This document shows, in pieces, positions 15,594 through 26,933 of a stretch of DNA of 32,545 nucleotides. Numbering within the stretch: position 1 is the stretch's first letter; the number at the start of each line of letters is the position of its first letter. The stretch comes from Nitrospirales bacterium (lineage in GTDB: Bacteria > Nitrospirota > Nitrospiria > Nitrospirales > UBA8639). The notes beneath the pieces are model-generated. The model was not told the DNA's origin. It did not search any database and worked only from the letters and a program-made list of their open reading frames with translations. Made by a program: the position numbers and the translations under genes. The stretch spans positions 1 through 32,545 of the forward strand of contig JAJDZI010000021.1 in assembly GCA_022824735.1 (NCBI GenBank), in the 5' to 3' direction.

Positions 15594-16058
15594 TTATTCG
15601 AGAATTTTCAGTAATTCTTCATCGCTCACAAAAGGATCGGATAGCGATGGGTCGGAAGACGGATTGTCTTTGGTCGTGTCGGGAGGCTGTGAAAGATTCG
15701 GGGGGTGGGAATTTTCCTCTCGAAGACCGTCCAGTTCGGCGGTCAGAGTTTGATTTTCCGATTCCAATGCCTCAATTGTAGCCTCGGTCTCTTTCAACTG
15801 GGCATTGAGTTCGTCTATTTCCTTATCCTTTTGGGCCAATTGAGCCTCCAATGTCTCGTTGCGTTTTTCCTCTTGTGCCAATAAGCGTTGGAAGTTCAGC
15901 CCCCGAACCTTTTCCGCCTTGAGTCTTTCAGAGCTGACGCATCCGGATTGCAGGATGGCGCCCAGCAGACAGAGAAGGCTCAGGCAAACCATCCCTCCGG
16001 CCGAATAGCGGTGAGGTACCGGTTGGCATTGGGGTACGGTCTGCGGTTTTTGAATCAT
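15594..16058 (-). CDS. Coiled-coil lipoprotein, paralogue lacking LysM
   Basis: This 154-residue predicted lipoprotein has its modified cysteine at position 40 (QSGC, a slightly poor lipobox because Gln sits at -3). GLNFQRLLAQEEKRNETLEA resembles ALNFQRLLAQEEQRTDELDA in the downstream gene, and a long coiled coil follows (about 45-115). The tail SDPSLSDPFVSDEELLKILE recalls the acidic linker of the paralogue and then stops, so no LysM is present. It could be a partner or regulator that forms a coiled coil with the LysM protein, or a shortened duplicate. An internal ATG at residue 23 is possible, but GGAGG there is too close to act as ribosome-binding site. Confidence 0.78.
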   Translation of the reverse strand: MIQKPQTVPQCQPVPHRYSAGGMVCLSLLCLLGAILQSGCVSSERLKAEKVRGLNFQRLLAQEEKRNETLEAQLAQKDKEIDELNAQLKETEATIEALESENQTLTAELDGLREENSHPPNLSQPPDTTKDNPSSDPSLSDPFVSDEELLKILE

Positions 16059-16191
16059 CAGCAGGTTCTTGTTTGATTTTCAGCGTGAGTTTGGAGAAAA
16101 GATTCGGTCGATACTTACGAACGGCCCGTTGTTTGAGAATAGAGAGAGACGTACAGGAATGTCAAATGCCGGCAGAAAGCCGGTTTATTGA

Positions 16192-19020
<2,829 letters not shown>

Positions 19021-19089
19021 CAAGGGGACTGACGTGGCAAAATCTACAAAGAGGTCAAGAAATATAGTCTGAGTGCGTCTCAGGAATTA

Positions 19090-19359
19090 TCACAAATTGT
19101 CTGGATTCCACGGAGACCGAATATTGAGAACTCGGTCGATATTACTCACAATGGAAGGTGTCATTGATTCGTCTAACTCTAAACCAAAATGCACTGCACT
19201 CACCCCATCCTGTGTCGTGACCTTGAGAAAAGGCGTCCCAAAGCGTTCGCCATGCTCGACGATAAATCCTTGCTGCTCCATCCACTCACTGTATTCACCA
19301 AACGTGGGCGAGGGCCAGTAAGGAGGCAAGAAACCAGTGTCCCTTACACCGTGGCACAA
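19090..19359 (-). CDS. Small conserved-looking protein coupled to a HicB-like gene
   Basis: I do not recognise this protein of up to 89 residues. It is rich in aromatic residues at the N-terminus (PPYWPSPTFGEYSEWMEQQG) and has a compact alpha/beta look with FLKVTTQDGVSAVHFGLEL in the middle. The frame starts at TTG 19359, overlapping the end of the upstream gene by 16 bases. A TTG at 19329 with AAGGGA before it, or an ATG at 19281, are alternatives. The overlap suggests it is translated together with its neighbour as a two-gene unit. It converges on ligA. A toxin-antitoxin-like role is possible but unproven. Confidence 0.5.
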   Translation of the reverse strand: MCHGVRDTGFLPPYWPSPTFGEYSEWMEQQGFIVEHGERFGTPFLKVTTQDGVSAVHFGLELDESMTPSIVSNIDRVLNIRSPWNPDNL

Positions 19360-19673
19360 TCTAGTGCGAAGACATGCGCATCGTCTTTACCTCGTTGGCG
19401 AGGATAGACTTTTGCCGTGCCGTTATTCCACATGGCGTGAAATTTCTCAGGAGCGGGCTTGATATGAGCAAAGGCTTGCCCATGTCGTTGCAAACTATCT
19501 TTCTCCAGTTCCAGAAGGGCGAGCGTCAAATGGGTCAAGGCATCATAAACCGTTTTCCCTTGGGCACAAACATCATATTCCAAGCATTGTGCGACTACCC
19601 ACCCATACTCATGGCAAATCAGAACTCGAAGTTTTTTCCTTGACCGCCATCTAGAGAACAATTTTCGAAACAT
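19344..19673 (-). CDS. HicB-like small protein
   Basis: The 109-residue product has a basic N-terminus (FRKLFSRWRSRKK), then LRVLICHEYGWVVAQCLEYDVCAQGKTVYDAL, which has the layout of the HicB/UPF0150 partial RNase-H-like fold: a strand, then the VAQCLE-D-x-AQG turn, then a helix. The tail IKPAPEKFHAMW is also seen in stand-alone members of this family. HicB proteins neutralise HicA RNases in toxin-antitoxin pairs, but many stand-alone members have no HicA. No HicA (a dsRBD-like protein with catalytic His) is seen next door. ATG 19673 has GGAG 11 bases upstream. GTG 19694 is an alternative. Confidence 0.65.
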   Translation of the reverse strand: MFRKLFSRWRSRKKLRVLICHEYGWVVAQCLEYDVCAQGKTVYDALTHLTLALLELEKDSLQRHGQAFAHIKPAPEKFHAMWNNGTAKVYPRQRGKDDAHVFALDCATV

Positions 19674-19745
19674 ATCGCATCTTACTCCATTCACAACCGC
19701 TATACGGGATCATATGCCCCCAACTTTTTCACAATCAAGCCGGCG

Positions 19746-21017
19746 CTATACGGCTTGGGCGGGTTCCGGTTCTTCTTGGGATACGTCTTCCTGTTTGAGG
19801 ATCTGGACGCTCTTGATGGATCGGTTATCGGCTTCCCGGATGGTTAACAGGCAACCGGCTACTTTGAGTTCCTCTCCGACCGCAGGGATATGGCCGAGGT
19901 GCTGCTGGATAAGCCCGCTGATGGTATAGAAGACCACGTCTTCGTCTTTATCCAAGTCCACCTTCAGGAATTCGTTGATTTTGCGAACTTCCGTTCGACC
20001 GCTCACCAAAATCTCGTTTTTGCCGGTTCGTTTGATCAGTTCTTCGCTGACGTCCGTCTCGTCGAGTATATCACCCACGACTTCCTCCAACAGATCTTCC
20101 GTGGTGACGATTCCCATAACCCCGCCGAATTCATTGACGACGACTGCAAGGTGGCGTTTCTCACCCTGAAATTGTTTCAACAGGTCGCCGACCGGCTTGG
20201 AAATGGGTATGAAGATCGGGGGGAGGGCCAATTCCTTCAGTTTAACGGTGCGGTTCCCCTGGGCCAATTCGATCAAGGCATGCGTCCGGTACAGGATGCC
20301 CGTAATGTTGTCGCGGAGACCATCATAAATGGGAATCCGTGAATGTTTGGTATTGAACAGGTCGTCTTTGGCTTCGTCCAAAGACAGGTTACTGTCGATC
20401 ACGACCGTGTCGATTCTCGGGGTCATCACGTCTTTGGCCGTGAGCTCGGTGAACTCGAAAAGATTCTTGATCATCTCGACCTTTTCGGTCTCGAGTACCC
20501 CGGTTTTCCCTCCGGTCTCGATCATGATCTTCAGTTCTTCTTTTGTCACGAACGGGACGGCCAATCCTCGTCCTCCGGTCAATTTCAGAATCAGGGGTTC
20601 CAACAGGAACAGGGCTGGAGCGAAGAGCTTTTCCATCCAATAGATCATGTGCGCAAAGAATTGGACGGCGGAGGGTGCGTGTTTGGCTGATAGCGTCTTG
20701 GGAATGATCTCTCCGAAAATCAGCACAAAAATCGTCAATCCGCCCGTCGCAATTGCCACCGCTTCGGAGCCGAAATGTTCAAACGCGACCATGGAAATCA
20801 ATGCGGCGGCCGTCAGGTTGACGACGTTGTTTCCGATCAGGATGGTTGAAAGCAGTCGCTGGGGATTCTGTCTGAGGGAAAGCGCCAGTTTTGCCGCCCG
20901 GCGGCCTTCCTCCGCCATGGTTTGCAACTTGGTCTCGGAAAGGGAAAAGAACGCAATTTCCGCGCCTGAAAACAAGCCGGAGAGCAGCAAGCAGATCACA
21001 ATGGCGATGTATTCCAT
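19746..21017 (-). CDS. CNNM/CorC-family protein (DUF21-CBS-CorC_HlyC)
   Basis: This 423-residue membrane protein has the DUF21 transmembrane domain (about 1-165, with the SGLFSGAEIAFFSLSETKL start), followed by a CBS pair (about 190-315, from VMTPRIDTVVIDS to FGGVMGIVTTEDLLEEVVGDI) and a C-terminal CorC_HlyC domain (about 335-410). Family members are linked to Mg2+ or Co2+ efflux and resistance. The old name hemolysin is historical. The CBS pair probably binds Mg-ATP. The C-terminal tail is acidic and Gln/Glu/Pro-rich. It appears to be a single-gene unit, ending 72 bases before the HicB-like start codon's side of the strand. Confidence 0.92.
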   Translation of the reverse strand: MEYIAIVICLLLSGLFSGAEIAFFSLSETKLQTMAEEGRRAAKLALSLRQNPQRLLSTILIGNNVVNLTAAALISMVAFEHFGSEAVAIATGGLTIFVLIFGEIIPKTLSAKHAPSAVQFFAHMIYWMEKLFAPALFLLEPLILKLTGGRGLAVPFVTKEELKIMIETGGKTGVLETEKVEMIKNLFEFTELTAKDVMTPRIDTVVIDSNLSLDEAKDDLFNTKHSRIPIYDGLRDNITGILYRTHALIELAQGNRTVKLKELALPPIFIPISKPVGDLLKQFQGEKRHLAVVVNEFGGVMGIVTTEDLLEEVVGDILDETDVSEELIKRTGKNEILVSGRTEVRKINEFLKVDLDKDEDVVFYTISGLIQQHLGHIPAVGEELKVAGCLLTIREADNRSIKSVQILKQEDVSQEEPEPAQAV

Positions 21018-21271
21018 GGGATTAAATCAGAGTAAACCCCTGGTAGAGGGCAGAAGGGCCGGAAAGGCTAGAGAAATCAACCCTTTTGCTTCGTACCGAT
21101 CACGGGCTGGAAAATGGACAGAGAAAAACGAATAGGACGGGGAGAGATCAGTCTGCTGGTGACGGAAATATCGTCTGGGACCGTCGTCATCCATTGGCGA
21201 TTGGGGATCCTAGCACAAGACCGAATTCCGTATCAAGGGTACTCGCATTATAGATAAGAGGAATCATCTTC

Positions 21272-22495
21272 TCATTGCGAAGCCAGCCGGTCGAATTTGT
21301 AGCTTTGCTTGCTCAGGACGGGAAAGACCGTGAAGATCGGCGTGCTGTGCGGAATCAGGCCGGTGTCCGTTCCCGGGCTCAAGGTCAGGTGGAGATTCAC
21401 GAAATTGAAACTCAGCCCTTCCTGCCAGGGTTGAGACTGGGCTTCCGCATAGGTCGGGACCTTGTCCGAGGCGTAGGATCGCGTCATCAGCCCTGCGCCG
21501 CCTTGAAGGCCATATTCGTACAGGTCCGGCGCGCCCTGGATCAGGACGCCCACTTTGGAGGCATCGAACCAAACTTTGAAATTACAACTGACCTGGATGA
21601 ACGGTCCGAGGCTGCCGGTATGTTCAAGCACGGCGAGGGGGTAGGCGTATTCCGGGGGCACGTCTCCCGAGGCCGGCACGGACTGGGATGGAAACTCGGC
21701 ATCCTTGATGCCGGAAAACGACACGAATAAGAGGTTGGGGTCGTCCAAGGCAATATCATAGACCTGCCCGTCGTGGTAACTGCACAGCTTACCCATTTCG
21801 TACCGGAGAGGATACGAATATCCCATTTTCGCGTAAAAAATCCGAATGCCCGCTTCCAGTGGGTCATCGGGGCGCCGGCTGATCTTCAGGTCGAAGGGAA
21901 GCATCATGTGAAACCCGTTCGTCCGAACGGCCATGAAAGGCGCGCAGGCGCCGGGAAATTCCTTGTGCAGGGCTTCATTGTCAGGCTCGAATCGCTTGGG
22001 CGTGCCGCCGAAATGTTGCGCGGTCTTGGCCTCCTTGGTGAGCCGGTATTTGTTCTGGTAATAGGCCCCGGCCCGCTTTTGAGCCAGGTCCAGAAAATAG
22101 TCCGGAAGATCCGTTTCGACAATCAACGTGTGACGATCGACCGACGCATTCCGGGACGACTTCATGGCGTCGTTGTAGATAGCCAACTCGGCAGTGGTTT
22201 TCTGAATATCATGCTCCAGGTCCTTATCCAATTCGGGGTCGAAGAACCGTGTGGTCGCGAGCAATTGACGGGCTTTTTGCAGCAATTCCAATTTAAGCGA
22301 ATACCGTTTCGGTTCCGGGGCAATGGCCTGGATCGTGGCGATGAGCAGGCTGAACTGTTCTTCCGGCGCGACGCCGAGAGCCGTCAAATCCTGTTCGCGC
22401 AGAAACGCAATCGCCAACGGGCCAAACGCCTCTTCGCGACGGAGGCTCAAGGTCAGAAGATAATTCAAATACGAACGAGCTTCATCCTGGGTCAT
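21272..22495 (-). CDS. Unrecognised 407-residue protein
   Basis: I cannot assign a family. There is no signal peptide, membrane helix or known catalytic motif. The N-terminal 110 residues are mostly helical and start MTQDEARSYLNYLLTLSLRR. The rest looks beta-rich, with many aromatic and Pro/Gly turns, such as FHMMLPFDLKISRRPDD and GPFIQVSCNFKVWFDASKVG. It ends in SKQSYKFDRLASQ. ATG 22495 is chosen over ATG 22504 because AGAGG lies nine bases before it but directly touches the other. It sits downstream of, and on the same strand as, the NicO-like permease (43 bases from 22539), so the two may be cotranscribed. It is clearly coding, since the frame is open for 1.2 kb with normal composition. 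Confidence 0.75.
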   Translation of the reverse strand: MTQDEARSYLNYLLTLSLRREEAFGPLAIAFLREQDLTALGVAPEEQFSLLIATIQAIAPEPKRYSLKLELLQKARQLLATTRFFDPELDKDLEHDIQKTTAELAIYNDAMKSSRNASVDRHTLIVETDLPDYFLDLAQKRAGAYYQNKYRLTKEAKTAQHFGGTPKRFEPDNEALHKEFPGACAPFMAVRTNGFHMMLPFDLKISRRPDDPLEAGIRIFYAKMGYSYPLRYEMGKLCSYHDGQVYDIALDDPNLLFVSFSGIKDAEFPSQSVPASGDVPPEYAYPLAVLEHTGSLGPFIQVSCNFKVWFDASKVGVLIQGAPDLYEYGLQGGAGLMTRSYASDKVPTYAEAQSQPWQEGLSFNFVNLHLTLSPGTDTGLIPHSTPIFTVFPVLSKQSYKFDRLASQ

Positions 22496-22538
22496 AGTCT
22501 TCATCCTCTTTCTGAATTATCTTTCCCACGTAACAATT

Positions 22539-23240
22539 TCAGACGTACAGAAGGTTGACCAGTAATGCTGTTCCGACTCCTATTGTGGCGAGCCCCACGA
22601 CGGCTTGAAGGCTGCGATGTGCCCACGTGAAAGCCTGCGCGGTCCAGGCGAAAGGGACGGCGAGCAATGAAGACAATACCGTCATGCCGGCAATCGACCC
22701 CAGACCGAACAGCCCGATGTAGAACAGGCCGATAACCGGTTCCTGTACCGTCGTAGCCGTTAAAACCACCAGGGCCGTTGATCCGGCCAACCCATGTACC
22801 ATGCCCACCACGAGTGTGCGCAGGGGCAGCCTGTTCGCATGGGCATGAACGTGGTGGCCGGGATCATGGTCCACGTTTTCGCCACGATGACTATGGACGT
22901 GAAAATGAGTCCGGCCGTCGGAGTGACGATGCGTATGGAAATGGAGCCGCTCCCGCCACAGGCGAAAGAGCACCTGTCCGCCCAGGAAGATCAGCATCAT
23001 GCCGACCACGCCTTCCAGCACTTGTGCCAGGGTGTCTCCGAAGCGCAGATCCAAAAGGACAGCCGCGCCGGCAAAGATGAACAAGGTCAACGAATGGCCC
23101 AGGCCCCACACTGCGCCATGTGCGGCAATCCGGCGAACAGATCGCGTGTCCGTGCAAAGCGACGACACGGCCGCCACGTGATCAGCCTCCAACGCATGCT
23201 GCATGCCGATCAGGAGTCCCAGTAAAAGAATACTGTTCAC
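22539..23240 (-). CDS. NicO/NiCoT-superfamily nickel-cobalt permease-like protein
   Basis: This 233-residue membrane protein has about six helices. The first carries GMQHALEADHVAAV, which contains the HX4DH metal signature of nickel/cobalt transporters (His15, Asp20, His21). A second motif, GLGHSLTLF, follows around residue 46. The central loop (about 98-136) is histidine-rich, with about 13 His in 38 residues alternating with other residues, a likely metal-binding or sensing loop as in RcnA- and UreH-type proteins. Direction (uptake or efflux) cannot be told. The GTG start at 23240 has GAGGT eight bases upstream. It is divergent from mutS2. Confidence 0.82.
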   Translation of the reverse strand: MNSILLLGLLIGMQHALEADHVAAVSSLCTDTRSVRRIAAHGAVWGLGHSLTLFIFAGAAVLLDLRFGDTLAQVLEGVVGMMLIFLGGQVLFRLWRERLHFHTHRHSDGRTHFHVHSHRGENVDHDPGHHVHAHANRLPLRTLVVGMVHGLAGSTALVVLTATTVQEPVIGLFYIGLFGLGSIAGMTVLSSLLAVPFAWTAQAFTWAHRSLQAVVGLATIGVGTALLVNLLYV

Positions 23241-23349
23241 AACAGGCGACCTCGAAAGTTTGTTCTAGGCATCATGTTCTCCAAGACATCCCATGGCAGC
23301 TACTGTACGTTTCGTAGAGGCCCTCTGACAAGAATGCCCTTTCGTTTCG

Positions 23350-25821
23350 TTGGTGACTTCGTTATTCTACGCAAGCAAAGCAACCCCATCTACCATCCCC
23401 GTGTCGGATCTTCCCACTATTTCAGAAACGCAACAAGCCCTTGAATGGCCGCAAGTGTTGGAGGCGTTGGCCGCACAGGCGCATTCGGCGCCGGGAGCCG
23501 AGTTGTGCCGGCGGTTGCCGTTGGAGGATTCGCTCGAACTTGCGCAACGTCGCATGCAGGAAACGACGGAAATGCTCGAGTTGTCCCATGCTCCGGTGCC
23601 ATTTCCCGCGGTGCAATTTGAAGACTCGTCGCAAGCTCTGCGCAAGGCGGAAAAAGGCGGAATCCTCGACCTCAAAACACTACGAGCCCTCTCCGTCCTG
23701 ATTCACGTGGCTGGGGCGATCAGGCGTTGTCTCGTGGCGAATCAAGATGCTGCGCCGGGCCTGTTTGCCTATTACGTATCCCTGCCGGACCTGTCCGAAC
23801 TGCGAGAGGAGATCGATGCCTGTGTGAGCGCGGAAGGGGAAATGCTCGACCATGCTTCACCGGCATTGTATGAGGCCCTCCGTCTTTCGCAGGGGTTGAA
23901 GCACCGTATACGCCAGTGCATGGAGACCATGGTGGCGTCTTCACGCTACCGGGAATTGCTGCAGGAACCGTACTATGCGCAGCGGGAGAACCGGTACGTC
24001 CTGCCGGTCAAGGCCGAGCGCCAGCATGATCTTCCCGGGATCGTACATGACATGTCGGCCAGTGGCGCCACGGTGTTCATGGAGCCTCGTGAACTCATCG
24101 ACCTGAACAATCAGATCAAAGTTGCCGAGCTTCAGGTCGCCCGTGAAATTACCCGTATCTTGCAGGAACTCACGAACCGGGTTGTGCGGCACCTGGATGA
24201 TTTGCGGAGCCTGTTGCAGGTCCTGACTGTATTGGATTGTGTCGGAGCCAAGACGCGCTTGAGTATTCGCATGAATGGTAGGCCGGTCAGTCTCAATACG
24301 GACGGACACGTTCGTTTATGGAAGGCCCTGCACCCTTTGTTGCTGTTGACGAAAGAACAGGTCGTGGCCAACGACGTCAGGTTCGAGCGGGATTCTGCCG
24401 TGTTGGTCATTTCCGGTCCCAATACCGGGGGAAAAACCGTGCTGCTGAAGCTGTTGGGCCTTTACAGTCTGATGGTGCGCAGCGGGCTTCATGTGCCATG
24501 CGGGGACGGATCGGAGATGGCGTTTTTCGAGGAAACGTTTGCGGATATCGGTGACGCGCAGGACCTGACCAAGGACCTCTCCAGTTTTTCCGCGCATATC
24601 AGAAAACTGATCGGCTTGCTCAAGAGCATCGAACACCGCGCCGGCAGGCAGTCTCCGCGAACGCTGGTGCTCCTCGATGAAGTCATCAGTTCAACCGATC
24701 CCGCCGAAGGCGCGGCTTTGGCCGAGGCGCTGCTTCGCCGTTTTGCCGAACTCAGCCTCAAGGTCGTCGTGACGACGCACTACAATGCGCTGAAGACGTT
24801 GGCTCTTTCGACGCCCGGATTTTTGAACGCGAGCCTCGAATTTGACGTCAATACGCTGGCTCCAACCTACCGGTTTATCCCCGGCATTCCCGGCGGATCC
24901 TCCGCGCTGGATATCGCCGGGCGTTTGGGTATGGATCAGTCGATTCTCGCCCAGGCTTTGGAACTGGTTGATCGTGAAGACCGGCAACTCGATCACGTGT
25001 TCACGGACCTGCAACGCACCCATCAGGAATTGAAGGAAGAACTCGATGAAGCCAGGACCCAGCGAGCAACAGCCGTTCGTGAGGCAGCCGAAGCCCGGAC
25101 CATTGCGGAACGATTGCGTTCCACCGAACGCGACGAAATCAAAAAGATGAAAAAGAAGTTTCGGGAGGAGTTGGCAACGGCCCGCGCCGAGGTTCGCCGG
25201 ATCGCCGAGTCCTTGCAACGGCAACGGACGTGGAGTCATGCGCAGGAGGCGCAGCACTTGTTGCGCCAAGTGGAAGCGACGATCAATCGACCCACGGCAT
25301 CGGAGTCCGTTCCGGTTGCATCTCTTGAAGAAGGCGACGTGGTGGAAATCGCCAACCTGGACACGCTGGGCCGGTTACTGGAAAAGCCGGAGGGCAAGAA
25401 ATCGGTTCGTGTGCAGGTCGGATCATCCGAACTGTCCGTCCACGTGGACCGGCTTGTGGGTGTCGGTAAAGCGGGGAGTGTGCCTGACCTTGTCGCGCAA
25501 GAAAAAAGTCCCGCGCCGCGCTTGACGAAACCGTCGTCACGATCAAGCGAAAGCGCAGGTTTGGGATCAGCGGCACCGGATTTCGCGGGCATCGATTTGC
25601 GGGGGCAAACCGCGGAAGAAGCCCTTGAGCAATTGACGACCCAGTTGGATCAGGCTTTGCTGCGGAATGCCAGGTCTGTCCGGATCATTCATGGGCATGG
25701 GACCGGGAAACTCAAGACCGCGATTCGAGCATTTCTCGCGCAGTCGGCATACGTGACAGTGTATCGACCCGGGAGTCAGGAAGAGGGAGGGGATGGTGTG
25801 ACGATGGCGGAACTAACGTAG
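23350..25821 (+). CDS. mutS2: MutS2 ATPase with Smr domain
   Basis: MutS2 is a dimeric ATPase. It limits recombination and, in some bacteria, splits collided ribosomes to start RQC. The protein of up to 823 residues has the core clamp (about 25-330), Walker A GPNTGGKT (356-363), the signature segment DLSSFSAHI (409-417), Walker B TLVLLDE (438-444), a KOW-like segment (EEGDVVEIANLDTLGRLLE), and a C-terminal Smr nuclease domain (IDLRGQTAEEALEQL, then IIHGHGTGKL). The start is uncertain: TTG 23350 and GTG 23353 both lack a ribosome-binding site, and GTG 23401 is possible. Its presence beside an RqcH homologue in the same window is notable, because both act in bacterial RQC. It overlaps queG tail-to-tail by nine bases. 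Confidence 0.93.
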   Translation: MVTSLFYASKATPSTIPVSDLPTISETQQALEWPQVLEALAAQAHSAPGAELCRRLPLEDSLELAQRRMQETTEMLELSHAPVPFPAVQFEDSSQALRKAEKGGILDLKTLRALSVLIHVAGAIRRCLVANQDAAPGLFAYYVSLPDLSELREEIDACVSAEGEMLDHASPALYEALRLSQGLKHRIRQCMETMVASSRYRELLQEPYYAQRENRYVLPVKAERQHDLPGIVHDMSASGATVFMEPRELIDLNNQIKVAELQVAREITRILQELTNRVVRHLDDLRSLLQVLTVLDCVGAKTRLSIRMNGRPVSLNTDGHVRLWKALHPLLLLTKEQVVANDVRFERDSAVLVISGPNTGGKTVLLKLLGLYSLMVRSGLHVPCGDGSEMAFFEETFADIGDAQDLTKDLSSFSAHIRKLIGLLKSIEHRAGRQSPRTLVLLDEVISSTDPAEGAALAEALLRRFAELSLKVVVTTHYNALKTLALSTPGFLNASLEFDVNTLAPTYRFIPGIPGGSSALDIAGRLGMDQSILAQALELVDREDRQLDHVFTDLQRTHQELKEELDEARTQRATAVREAAEARTIAERLRSTERDEIKKMKKKFREELATARAEVRRIAESLQRQRTWSHAQEAQHLLRQVEATINRPTASESVPVASLEEGDVVEIANLDTLGRLLEKPEGKKSVRVQVGSSELSVHVDRLVGVGKAGSVPDLVAQEKSPAPRLTKPSSRSSESAGLGSAAPDFAGIDLRGQTAEEALEQLTTQLDQALLRNARSVRIIHGHGTGKLKTAIRAFLAQSAYVTVYRPGSQEEGGDGVTMAELT

Positions 25822-26799
25822 GGAACCTTGATTTGCCAGGGCGATGGTCACGTTGCGTTGGAATCCTGAAAATTTCGCGCGCCGGATAGGGGAATGGGCA
25901 AAGGTCCTGGAAAAATTTTCTTCGCTCAATGCCGAGAGCTGTGACAGGTTGGGTCTTTGGGTCAGGTCAGTGGGTTGCATGCCCGGTTCGTGTGTTGCCG
26001 GAGCGAACGCATTGTAGGGGCATACATCCAGGCAATCATCACAACCGAAGATGCGGTTCCCCATGCGGGTTTGCAGGGTCTTATCCAGTGAGGCTCTGTC
26101 TCCGCGATATTCGATGGTGAGATAAGAAATACATTGTGTGGCATCGACGACGTAGGGTTCGGCAATCGCTCCGGTCGGACAAGCTTGCACGCATAGCGTA
26201 CAGGTCCCGCAGAGGTCGGTGCCGGGTTCATCGGCCTCCAGTTCTACGGTGGTTAAAATTTCTCCCAGCAGCAACCACGAACCAAAAGCCGGGGAGACGA
26301 GATTGGAATGTTTGCCGATCCACCCCAGGCCGGCTTGCTGCGCCCAGAATTTTTCCATCACCGGGCCCGTATCCGCGTAGCTGCGTGTGACGCAATTCGG
26401 TTCGAGAGACTTGAGCACCCGTTCAAGCTGTTTGAGTTTTTTCTTGAATACGCGGTGGTAATCCTCACCCCAGGCATACCGCGCAATCCGCCCGTTGCCT
26501 GGCCGCTCATCAGGGACGTTGTCGGTCCAGTAATTGAGACCGAGGGCAATAATCGAACGGCAATGGGGTAGGACCTGCGTGGGATCGGTACGGCGTTCCG
26601 GAGTGCGTCGCATCCACTCCATGGTGCCGTGGTAGCCTTGGGTCAGCCAGGACTGCAGGCGGTCGAGCAGGTTGGTATGGGAATAACCGGATGGAGAGCA
26701 ATCCCGGTCAGTCGTTGACGACGGGACGTGAGCGATGCCGACGGCATGAAAGCCCTGATCAAGAGCGGCTTGTTTGAGAAGACGGGTAGTTGACGACAC
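25813..26799 (-). CDS. queG: Epoxyqueuosine reductase
   Basis: QueG catalyses the last step of queuosine synthesis on tRNA, reducing epoxyqueuosine with cobalamin and two 4Fe-4S clusters. In this 328-residue protein SYADTGPVMEKFWAQQAG supplies catalytic Asp143. The clusters are bound by CGTCTLCVQACP (Cys197, 200, 203, 207) and by CISYL plus CDDCLDVCP (Cys223, 253, 256, 260). The frame extends upstream to 27018 through two dispersed repeats. GTG 26799 is chosen because GAGGG lies about eight bases before it and it matches the family N-terminus (LLKQAALDQGFHAVGIA). Cobalamin need fits the nearby nickel-cobalt permease, but no regulatory link is visible. Confidence 0.93.
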   Translation of the reverse strand: MSSTTRLLKQAALDQGFHAVGIAHVPSSTTDRDCSPSGYSHTNLLDRLQSWLTQGYHGTMEWMRRTPERRTDPTQVLPHCRSIIALGLNYWTDNVPDERPGNGRIARYAWGEDYHRVFKKKLKQLERVLKSLEPNCVTRSYADTGPVMEKFWAQQAGLGWIGKHSNLVSPAFGSWLLLGEILTTVELEADEPGTDLCGTCTLCVQACPTGAIAEPYVVDATQCISYLTIEYRGDRASLDKTLQTRMGNRIFGCDDCLDVCPYNAFAPATHEPGMQPTDLTQRPNLSQLSALSEENFSRTFAHSPIRRAKFSGFQRNVTIALANQGSLR

Positions 26800-26849
26800 G
26801 AAAGGGGCCCTCTTTTCCTTCTGCCATTCCAAGCAAGATGCCCAAGTGG

Positions 26850-26880
26850 TCATTCCAAGCGAAGCGAGGAATCTGCTTGT
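26850..26880. repeat. Short dispersed palindrome-like repeat
   Basis: TCATTCCAAGCGAAGCGAGG followed by AATCTGC has imperfect arms ATTCC and GGAAT. An AAGC-rich variant occurs just before it at 26824-26836. This looks like the small intergenic element class found beside the family-A copy that follows directly. Confidence 0.55.
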
Positions 26881-26881
26881 T

Positions 26882-26920
26882 CCCCTCTTTTGTAAGGAGG
26901 GGCAAGGGGAGGTAGAGGTC
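26882..26920 (+). repeat. Dispersed palindromic repeat, family A, copy
   Basis: This 39-base element matches 14671-14710 with one substitution and one missing base. It sits between the queG start and the stop of the small secreted protein (26934), all in the minus direction. Confidence 0.88.
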
Positions 26921-26933
26921 GCAGCGTTTTTCC

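Noticed and set aside
15528..15614. Plus-strand 28-codon frame after GAGAGCCTGAAAATG
   Set aside because: It arises from the 15-base inverted repeat and runs into the end of the lipoprotein gene in antisense. Nothing supports expression.
19069..19083. CTGAG/CTCAG stem after ligA as a terminator
   Set aside because: The stem has only five pairs and there is no T-run after it.
21773..22558. Plus-strand frame of 261 codons
   Set aside because: It is antisense to the 407-residue protein and its 3' side crosses into the next gene. It shows no start signal or motifs.
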